This document shows positions 34,893 through 42,969 of a DNA stretch of 64,000 nucleotides, in pieces. The stretch is taken from NCBI GenBank assembly GCA_031550615.1, contig JAVBOL010000009.1, positions 1-64,000 on the forward strand, given 5' to 3'. Both the position numbers and the translations under genes were made by a program. The notes under the pieces were generated by a model. The model did not search any database. It was given only the letters and a program-made list of their open reading frames with translations, and was not told the origin of the DNA. Every line of letters starts with the position of its first letter. Position 1 is the stretch's first letter. Source of the stretch: JAVBOW01 sp031550615 (lineage in GTDB: Bacteria > Bacteroidota > Bacteroidia > Bacteroidales > Rikenellaceae).

Positions 34893-35891
34893 ATGGAGAT
34901 CACAAGATTTGCAAATCCCGCGTTACTTTGGCTGCTGCTGTTGCTGCTGCCCATGGCGGCGTGGTATATCTGGCAATGGCTCAGGGGCGGCGCGGCGATA
35001 CAGGTCTCGTCGACCGACGGGGTGCTCAAAGCCCCCCGCACGGTGCGTTACTACCTGCGCCATGCGCCCTTCGTGCTGCGGTGCGCCGCCGTGGCTCTTA
35101 TCATCGTGGCGGTAGCCCGCCCGCAGAGCGTCGAGAGCGGCAGTAACTCCAAAGCCGAGGGCATCGACATAGTCCTGGCATTGGACATATCGAGCAGCAT
35201 GCTCGCCCGCGACTTCGAACCCGATCGCCTGACCGCCGCCCGCGAGGTGGCCGCCAGTTTCATCAACGCCCGCCCCAACGACCGCATAGGCCTTGTGACC
35301 TTCGCCGGCGAGAGTTTTACGCAGTGCCCCCTCACGACCGATAAGCGCTCCCTTTTGAACCTGCTTTCGCAGGTGCGCACCGGCATCATCGAGGACGGCA
35401 CGGCCATCGGCAACGGCCTGGCCACCTCGGTCAACCGCCTGAAGCAGACCCCCGCCAAGAGCAAGGTGGTGATCCTGCTGACCGACGGTGTGAACAACCG
35501 CGGCCAGATCACCCCCGTGACCGCCGCCGAAGCTGCCGCCGCATTCGGCATAAAGGTCTACACCATAGGCGTCGGCACGCGCGGACAGGCCCCCTACCCG
35601 GTGGTGGATATGTTCGGTCGCCCGGCGGGTTACCAGATGATGGAGGTCGAGATCGACGAGAAGATGCTCACCGAGATAGCCTCGCTAACCGGCGGTGAAT
35701 ATTTCCGCGCGACGGACAAGGGCAGCCTCCAGGCCATCTACGAGCGGATCAACGACATGGAGAAAACCGAGGTCGACGTTACGGACTACACGCGCTATAA
35801 CGAGCTTTTCGCGGCATTCCTTTTGGGGGCCGTGCTGCTGCTCGTTGCCGAAGCCCTTTTCAAATATTTATTCATCAGGCAAATACCATAA
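34893..35891 (+). CDS. batA: BatA-like vWA membrane protein
   Basis: A 332-residue inner-membrane protein with a von Willebrand A domain. There are two N-terminal membrane helices (ALLWLLLLLLPMAAWYIW and a second near residue 60), a periplasm-facing vWA domain (about 90-280) with an intact MIDAS DISSSMLAR, then T and D contacts (ILLTDGVNNRG), and a last helix near the C-terminus (FLLGAVLLLVAEALFKYLF). This topology is typical of BatA/BatB. It works with BatB, probably as a MoxR client or partner. Four bases separate it from batB. Confidence 0.9.
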   Translation: MEITRFANPALLWLLLLLLPMAAWYIWQWLRGGAAIQVSSTDGVLKAPRTVRYYLRHAPFVLRCAAVALIIVAVARPQSVESGSNSKAEGIDIVLALDISSSMLARDFEPDRLTAAREVAASFINARPNDRIGLVTFAGESFTQCPLTTDKRSLLNLLSQVRTGIIEDGTAIGNGLATSVNRLKQTPAKSKVVILLTDGVNNRGQITPVTAAEAAAAFGIKVYTIGVGTRGQAPYPVVDMFGRPAGYQMMEVEIDEKMLTEIASLTGGEYFRATDKGSLQAIYERINDMEKTEVDVTDYTRYNELFAAFLLGAVLLLVAEALFKYLFIRQIP

Positions 35892-35895
35892 TAGT

Positions 35896-36909
35896 ATGTT
35901 CAGATTTGCCTCACCCGAGTACCTTTACCTGCTGCTGCTCATTCCTGCGCTGGCAGGTGTGTATATCTACGCCATCGGCCGCCGCCGCGCCAACCTCGCC
36001 CGTTTCGGCGAGGCTTCGACCCTGCGCGCGCTGATGCCCGAACTCTCGCCGCGCCGCTCACGCCATAAATTCATCCTGCTGCTGCTTGCCCTTTCGTTTG
36101 CCGTGCTTGCTTTGGCGCGCCCGCAATTCGGGTCCAAGCTGCGCGAGGTAAAACGCACCGGCATAGAGATAATGCTCTGCGTGGACGTGTCCAACAGCAT
36201 GCTTGCCAAAGATTTCGAGCCCAACCGCCTGGAGCGCACCAAGCACGCCATAGGCCGTCTTCTGGAGGGGCTGCAAAACGACCAGGTCGGGTTGGTGGTC
36301 TTCGCCGGCGACGCATACATGCAGCTGCCGATAACCTCGGACTACCTCACCGCCCGCTCGTTCGTCGACCAGGTATCCACCGACATGGTATCGCGCCAGG
36401 GCACGGCCATCGGCAAGGCCATCGACCTGGCCGCATCGAGTTTCTCGGAGAATAGCGAGGGCAGCCGCGTGATAATCGTGATCTCCGACGGCGAGAACCA
36501 CGAAGACGACCCCATCGCCGCCGCGGTACGGGCGATGGACAAGGGGATCAAGATCTACACCATAGGTATCGGCACGCCCGAAGGTGCGCCCATACCCCTG
36601 GGCGATGACTTTATCCGCGACGAAAAGGGGGAGATTGTGGTCACGCACCTCGACGAGCAGACCCTCAAGGAGACCGCCCTGACGACCGGCGGCGCCTATA
36701 TCCGCGCCGACAACCGCAGCGTGGGACTGCAGGAGATAATCGCCCAGGTCAACAAGACCGAGAAGCAAAGCCTCTCCTCGATGGTCTTCGAGGAGTATAA
36801 CGAGCAGTTCCAATACCTGGCCGCCATAGCGCTGGCGCTGCTGATCCTGGAATGTTTCGTACTGCCGCGCAAGAACAGGCTGCTGGCGCGGTTCAATATC
36901 TTCAAGTGA
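35896..36909 (+). CDS. batB: BatB-like vWA membrane protein
   Basis: A 337-residue paralogue of BatA with the same topology: an N-terminal helix (YLYLLLLIPALAGVYIYA), a second helix near residue 60, vWA domain with MIDAS DVSNSMLAK and VISDGENHED, and a C-terminal helix (LAAIALALLILECFVL). The ATG at 35896 is used instead of an upstream frame extending back into batA. It is the last Bat gene; no batD (about 600 residues) or batE follows, and a strong terminator ends the operon. Confidence 0.9.
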   Translation: MFRFASPEYLYLLLLIPALAGVYIYAIGRRRANLARFGEASTLRALMPELSPRRSRHKFILLLLALSFAVLALARPQFGSKLREVKRTGIEIMLCVDVSNSMLAKDFEPNRLERTKHAIGRLLEGLQNDQVGLVVFAGDAYMQLPITSDYLTARSFVDQVSTDMVSRQGTAIGKAIDLAASSFSENSEGSRVIIVISDGENHEDDPIAAAVRAMDKGIKIYTIGIGTPEGAPIPLGDDFIRDEKGEIVVTHLDEQTLKETALTTGGAYIRADNRSVGLQEIIAQVNKTEKQSLSSMVFEEYNEQFQYLAAIALALLILECFVLPRKNRLLARFNIFK

Positions 36910-36921
36910 CCGGACTTTAAT

Positions 36922-36955
36922 AAAGTGCGTCCTACCCCAAGGTAGGACGCACTTT
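36922..36955. terminator. Terminator of the Bat operon
   Basis: Fifteen-pair perfect stem (36922-36936 with 36941-36955) and a CCAA loop, followed by GTTTT. It can also act for the convergent HxlR gene. Confidence 0.9.
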
Positions 36956-36999
36956 GTTTTGCGCAGTGGCGAATTGTACGGATTGCATCGCAGTCCGGT

Positions 37000-37350
37000 T
37001 TACCGCGCATCGCCACGAGGTCTGCCCGCAGTGCACTCCACGCGGTTGTCTATCGCCCATTGAGCCAGCGAACGCAACAGCGGCGTAAGGGTCGTGCCCA
37101 GGGGCGTTATTGTATATTCCACCCGCGGGGGTATCTCGGGAAAAACCTTACGGCTTATCAGATTGTCGGATTCGAGTGTGCGCAGGGTCACTGTGAGCAT
37201 CTTCTGCGAAATATCAGGGATCGTACGCGATAACTCGCCGAACCGCGCCGGCGCACCGCAGTCCAGGGCCAGCAGCACCAGCACGGACCATTTGTCGCCG
37301 AACCGCGACATCACGTCGCGAACGGGGCAAAAATCCTCAATTTTTTTCAT
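37000..37350 (-). CDS. HxlR-family winged-helix regulator
   Basis: A 116-residue dimeric regulator of the HxlR/DUF24 type, often sensing electrophiles or redox through a conserved N-terminal cysteine. That cysteine is here in DFCPVRDVMSRFGDKW. The winged helix (RFGELSRTIPDISQKMLTVTLR) and the C-terminal TPLGTTLTPLLRSLAQWA are present. The ATG at 37350 is preferred over 37386, because the latter lies within the palindrome CTTACC-ACAC-GGTAAG. It is divergent from a cupin gene that it probably controls. Confidence 0.88.
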   Translation of the reverse strand: MKKIEDFCPVRDVMSRFGDKWSVLVLLALDCGAPARFGELSRTIPDISQKMLTVTLRTLESDNLISRKVFPEIPPRVEYTITPLGTTLTPLLRSLAQWAIDNRVECTAGRPRGDAR

Positions 37351-37378
37351 ACCACTTTGACGCTGATTTTCAATATTG

Positions 37379-37394
37379 CTTACCACACGGTAAG
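37379..37394. promoter_or_regulatory. Inverted repeat CTTACC-ACAC-GGTAAG
   Basis: Perfect six-base arms with a four-base spacer just upstream of the HxlR start. It is a likely operator for the regulator. A second palindrome, GTTACGTAAC, lies ten bases further on and shares the TTAC/GTAA arms. Confidence 0.6.
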
Positions 37395-37403
37395 TATCTT
37401 TCT

Positions 37404-37413
37404 GTTACGTAAC
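37404..37413. promoter_or_regulatory. Palindrome GTTACGTAAC
   Basis: Ten-base perfect palindrome between the HxlR and cupin genes, directly upstream of the cupin -33 element; possible second binding site. Confidence 0.45.
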
Positions 37414-37416
37414 TAC

Positions 37417-37447
37417 TTGTTTTTCAAAAACTCTCTTTTTAGCTTTG
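37417..37447 (+). promoter_or_regulatory. Promoter of the cupin gene
   Basis: TTG (37417-37419), 20-base spacer, TAGCTTTG (37440-37447). Confidence 0.75.
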
Positions 37448-37490
37448 CCTCTACAAAAGTAATTAACTTTATTTTATCAACCAAAAAAGG

Positions 37491-37946
37491 ATGGAGATGA
37501 AAACAACGCAAGTCATTGCCCGCGGGGATAACTACACCGCCGTGAGCGTGGGAAGTTGGGATGGATTGGGTGGCCACGTGCTGACACTCGCGCCTGGCGT
37601 AGAGATCCCAGGCAAGGTATTCGTGGGGACAGACCTCGGTTCGACCGGTGTAGAAGTGTCGTTCGGCGAGTTGCCTATCGGGGCAGGAATTGATTTCTTG
37701 CACACGCACGGCGACAACGAGGAGATTTACGTCGTAGTGCGCGGCAGTGGGCAGTTCCAGGTCGACGGCAATATTTTCGACATAGCCGAAGGCAGTTTGG
37801 TTAGGGTCTCGCCCGCCGGTCGCCGCAGTTGGCGCAACACTGGCGATGCCCCCCTGGTCGTGATGTGCATCCAAAGCCGCGAATGTTCGCTCCCCGAGCT
37901 TGGCGTGGCGGACGGGCACATCCTCGATGGCACAGTCAGCTGGTAG
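37491..37946 (+). CDS. Cupin-domain protein
   Basis: A 151-residue single-domain cupin. The metal-binding first motif is GIDFLHTHGDNEEIYVVVRG and the second motif region is EGSLVRVSPAGRRSWRNTG; the histidine usually found in the second motif is missing, so metal binding may be altered. The start is ATG 37491 or 37497, which are two codons apart. It is divergent from the HxlR regulator and is the probable regulated partner. Substrate unknown. Confidence 0.85.
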   Translation: MEMKTTQVIARGDNYTAVSVGSWDGLGGHVLTLAPGVEIPGKVFVGTDLGSTGVEVSFGELPIGAGIDFLHTHGDNEEIYVVVRGSGQFQVDGNIFDIAEGSLVRVSPAGRRSWRNTGDAPLVVMCIQSRECSLPELGVADGHILDGTVSW

Positions 37947-37947
37947 T

Positions 37948-37986
37948 AGCAAAGAGGCCTGTCTTTCACAGACAGGCCTCTTTGCT
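37948..37986. terminator. Bidirectional terminator, cupin/ferredoxin
   Basis: Sixteen-pair perfect stem (37948-37963 with 37971-37986) with a seven-base loop, between two convergent genes and touching the stop of the leftward gene. Confidence 0.9.
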
Positions 37987-38838
37987 CTAAAGCCACTCTT
38001 CGCTGACCACCCCGCCCTCGACGGAGACGACGATAACCTTCACCGGCACTTTGCGCGCCGCCCTTTGCGTGGCGGCCTGGGCTATGCGGAGCAACCCTCC
38101 GCAGCAGGGGACCTCCATGATGGCCACCGTCAGGGTGTTGATCCGCGCCTGGTCGATCATGGACACCAGTTTCTCGATATATGCTTCCTGTCCCTGGTCC
38201 AGCTTGGGGCAAGCCACGGCCAGCATGCGCCCGCGCAACAGGCGGTTGTGGAAATCGCCCATCGCAAAGGCTGTGCAGTCGGCGGCAAGCAACAGGTCTG
38301 CCCCCTGAAGGAAAGGTGCGGCAGGGTTGAGCAGATGCAGCTGCACAGGGAACTGCCTCAGTTCGGAGGGCTGCGACATGCGCATCCCGGCTGCGGCGAA
38401 TCCCGGCGCACCGCCGCGGTTGACCTCGCGCATCATCGATCCCGGACACCCGCAAGCAAGCGGTTTTTCCTCCTGTAGGGGAGCGTCGATATCGGTTTTC
38501 AGGCCATGCTCTTCGAGGTAGCGCAAGCCCTGGTTCAATAATTCGCCCTGCCCGTGGTCGCGCAGGTGGCGCAGGTGTGCATCCACTACGGCCCGGCCCC
38601 TGGGTACGATGCGCTCCATCACGGCGCGCTCGTCATACGGCTCGGCCTCGCGCTCTTCGAGCGTTATGGCGCCTACGGGACACTCGCCGATGCACGCGCC
38701 CAGCCCGTCGCAATAGAGTTCGCTGACCATCACGGCCTTGCCGTCGATAAGTTGCAGCGCGCCCTCGTGGCAGCCGCTTACGCAGGCTCCGCATCCGTTG
38801 CACAGGGCGTCGTCGATCTTTATAACAGTACGTTTCAT
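37987..38838 (-). CDS. Two-[4Fe-4S] ferredoxin-type protein with cysteine-rich C-terminal domain
   Basis: A 283-residue iron-sulfur protein. Residues 1-60 have two ferredoxin motifs (CNGCGACVSGC and CDGLGACIGECP); the second has the variant spacing CDGLGAC. A larger domain follows with further cysteines (PLACGCPGS, LLAADCTAFAMG, AVACPKLD, PCCGGLLRIA). I recognise it as a Bacteroides-type protein commonly paired with a Crp/Fnr regulator. No enzyme activity can be stated. ATG at 38838 is used (MKRTVIKID). Confidence 0.85.
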   Translation of the reverse strand: MKRTVIKIDDALCNGCGACVSGCHEGALQLIDGKAVMVSELYCDGLGACIGECPVGAITLEEREAEPYDERAVMERIVPRGRAVVDAHLRHLRDHGQGELLNQGLRYLEEHGLKTDIDAPLQEEKPLACGCPGSMMREVNRGGAPGFAAAGMRMSQPSELRQFPVQLHLLNPAAPFLQGADLLLAADCTAFAMGDFHNRLLRGRMLAVACPKLDQGQEAYIEKLVSMIDQARINTLTVAIMEVPCCGGLLRIAQAATQRAARKVPVKVIVVSVEGGVVSEEWL

Positions 38839-38893
38839 ATTCGGTCTCAATTATATGAGCAGCTTCGTTGGCGAATTCCTTCGTTTCATACCG

Positions 38894-38901
38894 CAAAGAT
38901 A
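38894..38901 (-). promoter_or_regulatory. -7 element of the ferredoxin-type gene
   Basis: Leftward TATCTTTG at 38901-38894, with a leader of about 50 bases. Confidence 0.6.
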
Positions 38902-38946
38902 TGCCCGAAAGGCCGCCGCAGTCTGACACTTTTGTTGCATTTTGTA

Positions 38947-38954
38947 TACATTTG
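38947..38954 (+). promoter_or_regulatory. -7 element of the Crp/Fnr gene
   Basis: TACATTTG at 38947-38954, 14 bases before the ATG at 38969; the in-frame ATG at 38942 would lie upstream of it. Confidence 0.6.
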
Positions 38955-38968
38955 CAAAAAACACCGTC

Positions 38969-39643
38969 ATGGATTACTCGTCACTGGCCAAAACTGCGCT
39001 CTTCGCCGGGATGCGCACAGATGAAATCGAAGGTCTGCTGGAACAATTCGGCATCAGTCCGGTCACGTTCCGCCGCGGCGACATACTCGCGCGCCAGGGC
39101 GAGGTGTGCAACCGCCTTATCGTGCTGCTCACAGGCGCCGCGCGGGGCGAGATGGGCGATTCGTCGGGCAAGGTGGTCAAGGTCGACGATATCGCGGCGC
39201 CCAACCCGCTGGCTATACTTTTCCTCTTCGGGCCCGACAACCGCTTTCCGGTCGACGCCGTGGCAAGCGACGACGGACAGGCCATCGTCATCCCGCGTGG
39301 GGTGGTGCTGCAGATGCTCTCGCGCAACGAGCATCTGCTGGAGAATTACCTTAATATATCGGCAACGTTCGCCTCGCGCCTGAGCCGCAAGCTGCACTTC
39401 ATGTCCTTCCGCACCATACGCCAAAAACTGGCCGTCTACCTGCTCGACCTGGCGGCCAAAAGCGGCGCGCAGAACGTCCGACCCGATCGCACGCACCTCG
39501 CCCTGGCCGAATATTTCGGGGTGTCGCGCCAGGCGCTGGAGCGCGAAATGAAAAAGATGGCCGAAGAGGGACTTTTGAGCATTGAGGGTAAACTGATAAC
39601 CGTAACGGACAAGGCGGCCCTCAAACGTATCGTCGACCTGTAA
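38969..39643 (+). CDS. Crp/Fnr-family transcription regulator
   Basis: A 224-residue regulator with a cyclic-nucleotide-binding-like beta barrel (FRRGDILARQGEVCNRLIVL) and a C-terminal winged helix (HLALAEYFGVSRQALEREM). The cyclic-nucleotide-binding arginine/glutamate pattern is not seen, and there is no Fnr-type cysteine cluster at the N-terminus. The signal is therefore unknown, as in other Bacteroidetes members that sense nitrosative stress. It is divergent from the ferredoxin-type gene, its likely target. Confidence 0.9.
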   Translation: MDYSSLAKTALFAGMRTDEIEGLLEQFGISPVTFRRGDILARQGEVCNRLIVLLTGAARGEMGDSSGKVVKVDDIAAPNPLAILFLFGPDNRFPVDAVASDDGQAIVIPRGVVLQMLSRNEHLLENYLNISATFASRLSRKLHFMSFRTIRQKLAVYLLDLAAKSGAQNVRPDRTHLALAEYFGVSRQALEREMKKMAEEGLLSIEGKLITVTDKAALKRIVDL

Positions 39644-39651
39644 TTATTTCC

Positions 39652-39659
39652 TATCTTTG
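39652..39659 (+). promoter_or_regulatory. -7 element of rluF-acpH
   Basis: TATCTTTG ending four bases before the ATG at 39664, implying a leaderless message. Confidence 0.65.
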
Positions 39660-39663
39660 CCCC

Positions 39664-40560
39664 ATGCGAAGAGTCAATAAATTCATCACCGACGCCGGCT
39701 ACTGCTCACGGCGCGAGGCAGACGCCTATATCGCGCAGGGACGCGTGACGATCAACGGGCGCGAGGCCGCGCTGGGCGATGTGGTCGGCGAAGGCGATAC
39801 GGTGGAGGTCGACGGCGAAAAGGTCGGCGCGAAGGCCAAAAAGGCGGTCTATATCGCCTGTCACAAACCGGTGGGGGTGACCTGCACCAGTGAGCGCAGC
39901 GACAAGACCAACATCATCGACTTTTTGGGCTATAAGGAGCGAATCTTCCCCGTAGGCCGCCTCGACAAGGACTCCGAGGGGCTTATCATCCTGACCAACG
40001 ACGGGGATATCGTAAACAAGATACTGCGCGCGGGCAACAACAACCCCAAAGAGTATGTGGTGACGGTGGACAAACCGGCCACGGGCGATTTCCTGCGCCG
40101 CATGTCCGAGGGCGTGCACATTCTGGGCACGAAGACCAAGCCGTGCCGCATAGTGCGCAAGAACGACACCACATTCATAATATACCTGACCCAGGGCCTC
40201 AACCGCCAGATCAGGCGTATGTGCCAGGCGTTGGGCTATAAGGTCGTGCGCCTGAAGCGCACCAAAGTGATGAACATTGCCCTGGGCGACCTCGAAGCGG
40301 GACGCTGGCGCTACTTCACGGCGGAAGAAACCACCCGCATGCACGAGCTGCTGGCCGCCTCGTCCGGCACCGAGGAGGCGTCGGCGGAACCGCGACCCGC
40401 GCCGCGCCCCCGCAAAACGGGCTCGTACTCGTCCTATCGCGAGAAGGGACGGTCCGGCGCCCAACGCGAGGAGGGCAAAAAGACCCCGGGCACGAAATCG
40501 CGCTCCACGTCGCGTCCCGCAGCCCCGCGTCCCGCGACCAAATCGCGCCACAAGCTGTAA
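39664..40560 (+). CDS. rluF: RluF-type 23S rRNA pseudouridine synthase
   Basis: Converts a uridine of 23S rRNA to pseudouridine. The 298 residues contain an S4 RNA-binding domain (INKFITDAGYCSRREADAYI-like N-terminus), the catalytic aspartate in VGRLDKDSEGLIILTNDG and QGLNRQIRRMCQALGY. The last 70 residues are a basic, low-complexity extension rich in Arg, Pro, Ser and Lys, beyond the usual enzyme. The family-level name is firm; RluF over RluB is by overall resemblance. Followed six bases later by acpH. Confidence 0.88.
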   Translation: MRRVNKFITDAGYCSRREADAYIAQGRVTINGREAALGDVVGEGDTVEVDGEKVGAKAKKAVYIACHKPVGVTCTSERSDKTNIIDFLGYKERIFPVGRLDKDSEGLIILTNDGDIVNKILRAGNNNPKEYVVTVDKPATGDFLRRMSEGVHILGTKTKPCRIVRKNDTTFIIYLTQGLNRQIRRMCQALGYKVVRLKRTKVMNIALGDLEAGRWRYFTAEETTRMHELLAASSGTEEASAEPRPAPRPRKTGSYSSYREKGRSGAQREEGKKTPGTKSRSTSRPAAPRPATKSRHKL

Positions 40561-40566
40561 GGGGCG

Positions 40567-41148
40567 ATGAATTACCTCGCCCACATATTACTCTCCGGCA
40601 GCGACGGCGGGGTCAGGGTCGGCAACTTCATCGGCGATGCGGTAAAAGGCAACGCCTATAAGGATTATCCGCAAGCCATCTGCCGCGGGGTGAAGCTGCA
40701 CCGCACCATAGACGCCTACACCGACTCCCACCCGGCGATCCGCGAGGCCGTCCGCACGCTCTCGCCACATTTCGGGCGGTACTCGGGCGTGGTGCTGGAT
40801 ATATATTTCGACCACCTGCTGGCCTCGCGCTTCGGTGAGTTCTCCGACGTGCCGCTGCGCCGTTTCACGCGACGGTTTTACCTCGACCTGGCCTTGCGCC
40901 GCCACCGGCTGCCGCAGCGCATTAAGAATTTCATGTGGCACTTCATACTCACCGACCGGCTCGGTCGCTACGCCACCGCGGGGGGTATCGGTGAATCGCT
41001 CTCGATAATGGTGCGCTACCGCCACCTCGACATCCATGTCCAGGCGGCGGTCGAATACCTCGCCAGGCACGAGGATGAGCTGTGGGAGGTATTCCTCCCG
41101 TTCTTCGGCGAGTTACAGGCGTTGTGCCGCCGCGAGCTCTCCAAATAG
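40567..41148 (+). CDS. acpH: Acyl-carrier-protein phosphodiesterase-like protein
   Basis: A 193-residue HD-type metal protein of the AcpH family, which removes the phosphopantetheine arm from acyl carrier protein. The start MNYLAHILLSG, then GNFIGDAVKG, a metal-ligand-rich KLHRTIDAYTDSHP and the later LDIYFDHLLA are typical. Length matches. It lies six bases after rluF and is likely co-transcribed. Confidence 0.9.
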   Translation: MNYLAHILLSGSDGGVRVGNFIGDAVKGNAYKDYPQAICRGVKLHRTIDAYTDSHPAIREAVRTLSPHFGRYSGVVLDIYFDHLLASRFGEFSDVPLRRFTRRFYLDLALRRHRLPQRIKNFMWHFILTDRLGRYATAGGIGESLSIMVRYRHLDIHVQAAVEYLARHEDELWEVFLPFFGELQALCRRELSK

Positions 41149-41155
41149 CCTCAAA

Positions 41156-41641
41156 CTAATCCTGGTCGGTGAATTTCAGGTGCAGTAGGAGCCTGTCGAT
41201 GGCTTTTGCGATCCTGTCCGCCTTGGTCTGCTCGCCCTTCGCGGAATATATCCACTTGACGTAGTTGTGCCGCTGGCTCTCGCTGAGCGATTGAAAGAAT
41301 TTCAGCGCATCGGGCTCGTCCCCCAGGCACGATAGCAGCTCTTCGGGGACTTCCAGCGGTCCATTGACCGCATAGAGGACGACGTGGACGTAATCGCCCG
41401 CCTGTTTTTTTATTTTCTTCCTTATATCGGCCTTTACCGAGAGTATCAGCGTCCCCTTGCCCGAGGGCATCAGGTGGTGGTCGGCTATCTGCAAGCCGTC
41501 GATAGTGCCGCTCACCCTCACCCAACTGAACGAGGCGTTTTTGTCGGGCAGTATCTCGTGGATGACCGCATACGTCCAGCCCCCTTTGCCCGGGGACCTT
41601 TCCAGCAGGTATTCCCTGTCTACAAGCGGTTTTCCATGCAT
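41156..41641 (-). CDS. YdeI/DUF1905-like protein
   Basis: A 161-residue protein that joins a DUF1905-like beta domain (FSWVRVSGTIDGL, GTLILSVKADIRKKIKKQAGD) to a YdeI-type tail (ALKFFQSLSESQRHNYVKWIYSAK). Such proteins are linked with stress or bacteriocin protection in other bacteria, but the biochemistry is unknown. It begins one base after the PhnA-like gene and shares its transcript. Confidence 0.8.
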   Translation of the reverse strand: MHGKPLVDREYLLERSPGKGGWTYAVIHEILPDKNASFSWVRVSGTIDGLQIADHHLMPSGKGTLILSVKADIRKKIKKQAGDYVHVVLYAVNGPLEVPEELLSCLGDEPDALKFFQSLSESQRHNYVKWIYSAKGEQTKADRIAKAIDRLLLHLKFTDQD

Positions 41642-41642
41642 A

Positions 41643-41978
41643 CTATGATTTCTTCAAAAAGCAGGTTTTCAGAACTATGCCGCTGCCGTCTATCCTGCAG
41701 TCGACCTGTTCGGGATTTTCCGTCAGGCGAATATTCTTGACTTTCGTACCCTGCTTGATGACCATCGACGAGCCTTTGACGTCGAGGTCTTTAATGACCG
41801 TCACCGAGTCGCCGTCTGCCAGGGGATTGCCGTTGCAATCTTTCGGCAACTGCCCGGCGTCTTCCTGCTGCGTTTCGCCCTCCGCCCATTCGTGTCCGCA
41901 GTCGGGACAAACGTTCAATGATCCGTCAAAATAGGTGTTGCCCATTTCGCACATGGGGCAATTAGAGATATCGCTCAT
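41643..41978 (-). CDS. PhnA-like (YjdM) zinc-ribbon protein
   Basis: A 111-residue protein with an N-terminal zinc ribbon (CPMCEMGNTYFDG and CPDCGHEW) and a C-terminal SH3-like beta domain (LADGDSVTVIKDLDVKGSSM). It matches the PhnA/YjdM family; despite the name, no role in phosphonate breakdown is established. Co-transcribed with the YdeI-like gene. A weak -7-like TATCTTCG lies about 25 bases upstream (42010-42003). Confidence 0.88.
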   Translation of the reverse strand: MSDISNCPMCEMGNTYFDGSLNVCPDCGHEWAEGETQQEDAGQLPKDCNGNPLADGDSVTVIKDLDVKGSSMVIKQGTKVKNIRLTENPEQVDCRIDGSGIVLKTCFLKKS

Positions 41979-42027
41979 CGTCTCAATAAATTTAATGAGC
42001 AGCGAAGATATGCAATATCAGGCGATT

Positions 42028-42061
42028 AAAAAAACGGTCCGACCGAGTATTTCTACTTCGG
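42028..42061 (-). terminator. Terminator of the kinase/acyltransferase pair
   Basis: On the leftward strand a hairpin with a GAAA loop (42061-42043) is followed by CGGTC-G-GACCG-type symmetry and a run of seven T (42034-42028). Confidence 0.55.
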
Positions 42062-42066
42062 GAGGA

Positions 42067-42957
42067 CTAACTGCGCCTGACGCCCGGATCGTCGACGACC
42101 GCCGCGGGGGGTGTGAGCAGCACAGAGGGGTTGGAGAGCAGCTGCCCCAACAGGCGCAGCGAGGATACCAGGTAAAACCCGTCGCACATCCTCTCGTCTA
42201 TGGTGTATTTGAGCCACACGCCCTTCTGGCGCACGAGGTTGCCCTGCCCGTCGGGCACATAGTCGAAACTCTTGCGCCCCAGGGTGGCGAAACATCCGCA
42301 CGTGCCGAATTCGTAGAGGTGGTGGTAGGCCGCCTCGGAGCCGAGCGACCCAAGGTTTGACAAAAACAGCGAGCAGTGCCAGGGACTTACCTTCAAAAGG
42401 CTTGCGGGGAACACGCCTTTGTCATCCATACGCAGGAACAGCGAGGAGATCCACCGCAGCATGAACGACGGCACGAGGCTCAGCAGCCGCGCCGTTTTAT
42501 CCATCTCGCCAGCCTGTTCGGACACCGCGGTGCGGTACTCGCGCTCGACCTTGCGCACCACGTCGGCGATGGTGTCTTCGGGTGAAAATATCATTTTTAT
42601 CACCGTCTCCTCGGCCAGGTCCCTCATCTCCTTTTTGACCGTAAGGCAGATGCTTATGTGGTTGCGGGCGTAGACCTTGCGGTCGACCACGAAACGATTC
42701 AGCAGAGGGCGCTGGCTGTACAGCCTCACGAAAGCCGCCACGATGACGTGCATGATCGACAACCCGGGGATCTGTTCGCGGTACTGCCTGACCAGTTTTT
42801 CGATAGGCTCCAGCGCCACTCGGTCCTTATAGAGCACCTGCGAGGCATTGCGTCCCCGCATAAGGTGGGGCATGATCGTAAATATGGGGTCGAGGCTGCG
42901 CACCCGCCACCCGTCCCTGCGGTCGCCCCTGCGCCGTTTTATCCCTTTATTCTCCAT
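42067..42957 (-). CDS. 2-oxoacid dehydrogenase acyltransferase-like protein
   Basis: A 296-residue protein resembling the catalytic domain of E2 acyltransferases (chloramphenicol-acetyltransferase fold): IPGLSIMHVIVAAFVRLYSQ, HISICLTVKKEM, LFLSNLGSLGSEA and the C-terminal YTIDERMCDGFYLVSSL. The active-site motif HxxxDG is altered to DERMCDG, so the catalytic histidine appears lost. It lacks a lipoyl domain. The Asn-Leu and DG pattern suggests a descendant with another function. It follows the kinase-like gene by 12 bases. Confidence 0.75.
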   Translation of the reverse strand: MENKGIKRRRGDRRDGWRVRSLDPIFTIMPHLMRGRNASQVLYKDRVALEPIEKLVRQYREQIPGLSIMHVIVAAFVRLYSQRPLLNRFVVDRKVYARNHISICLTVKKEMRDLAEETVIKMIFSPEDTIADVVRKVEREYRTAVSEQAGEMDKTARLLSLVPSFMLRWISSLFLRMDDKGVFPASLLKVSPWHCSLFLSNLGSLGSEAAYHHLYEFGTCGCFATLGRKSFDYVPDGQGNLVRQKGVWLKYTIDERMCDGFYLVSSLRLLGQLLSNPSVLLTPPAAVVDDPGVRRS

Positions 42958-42969
42958 TATTTAGATATG

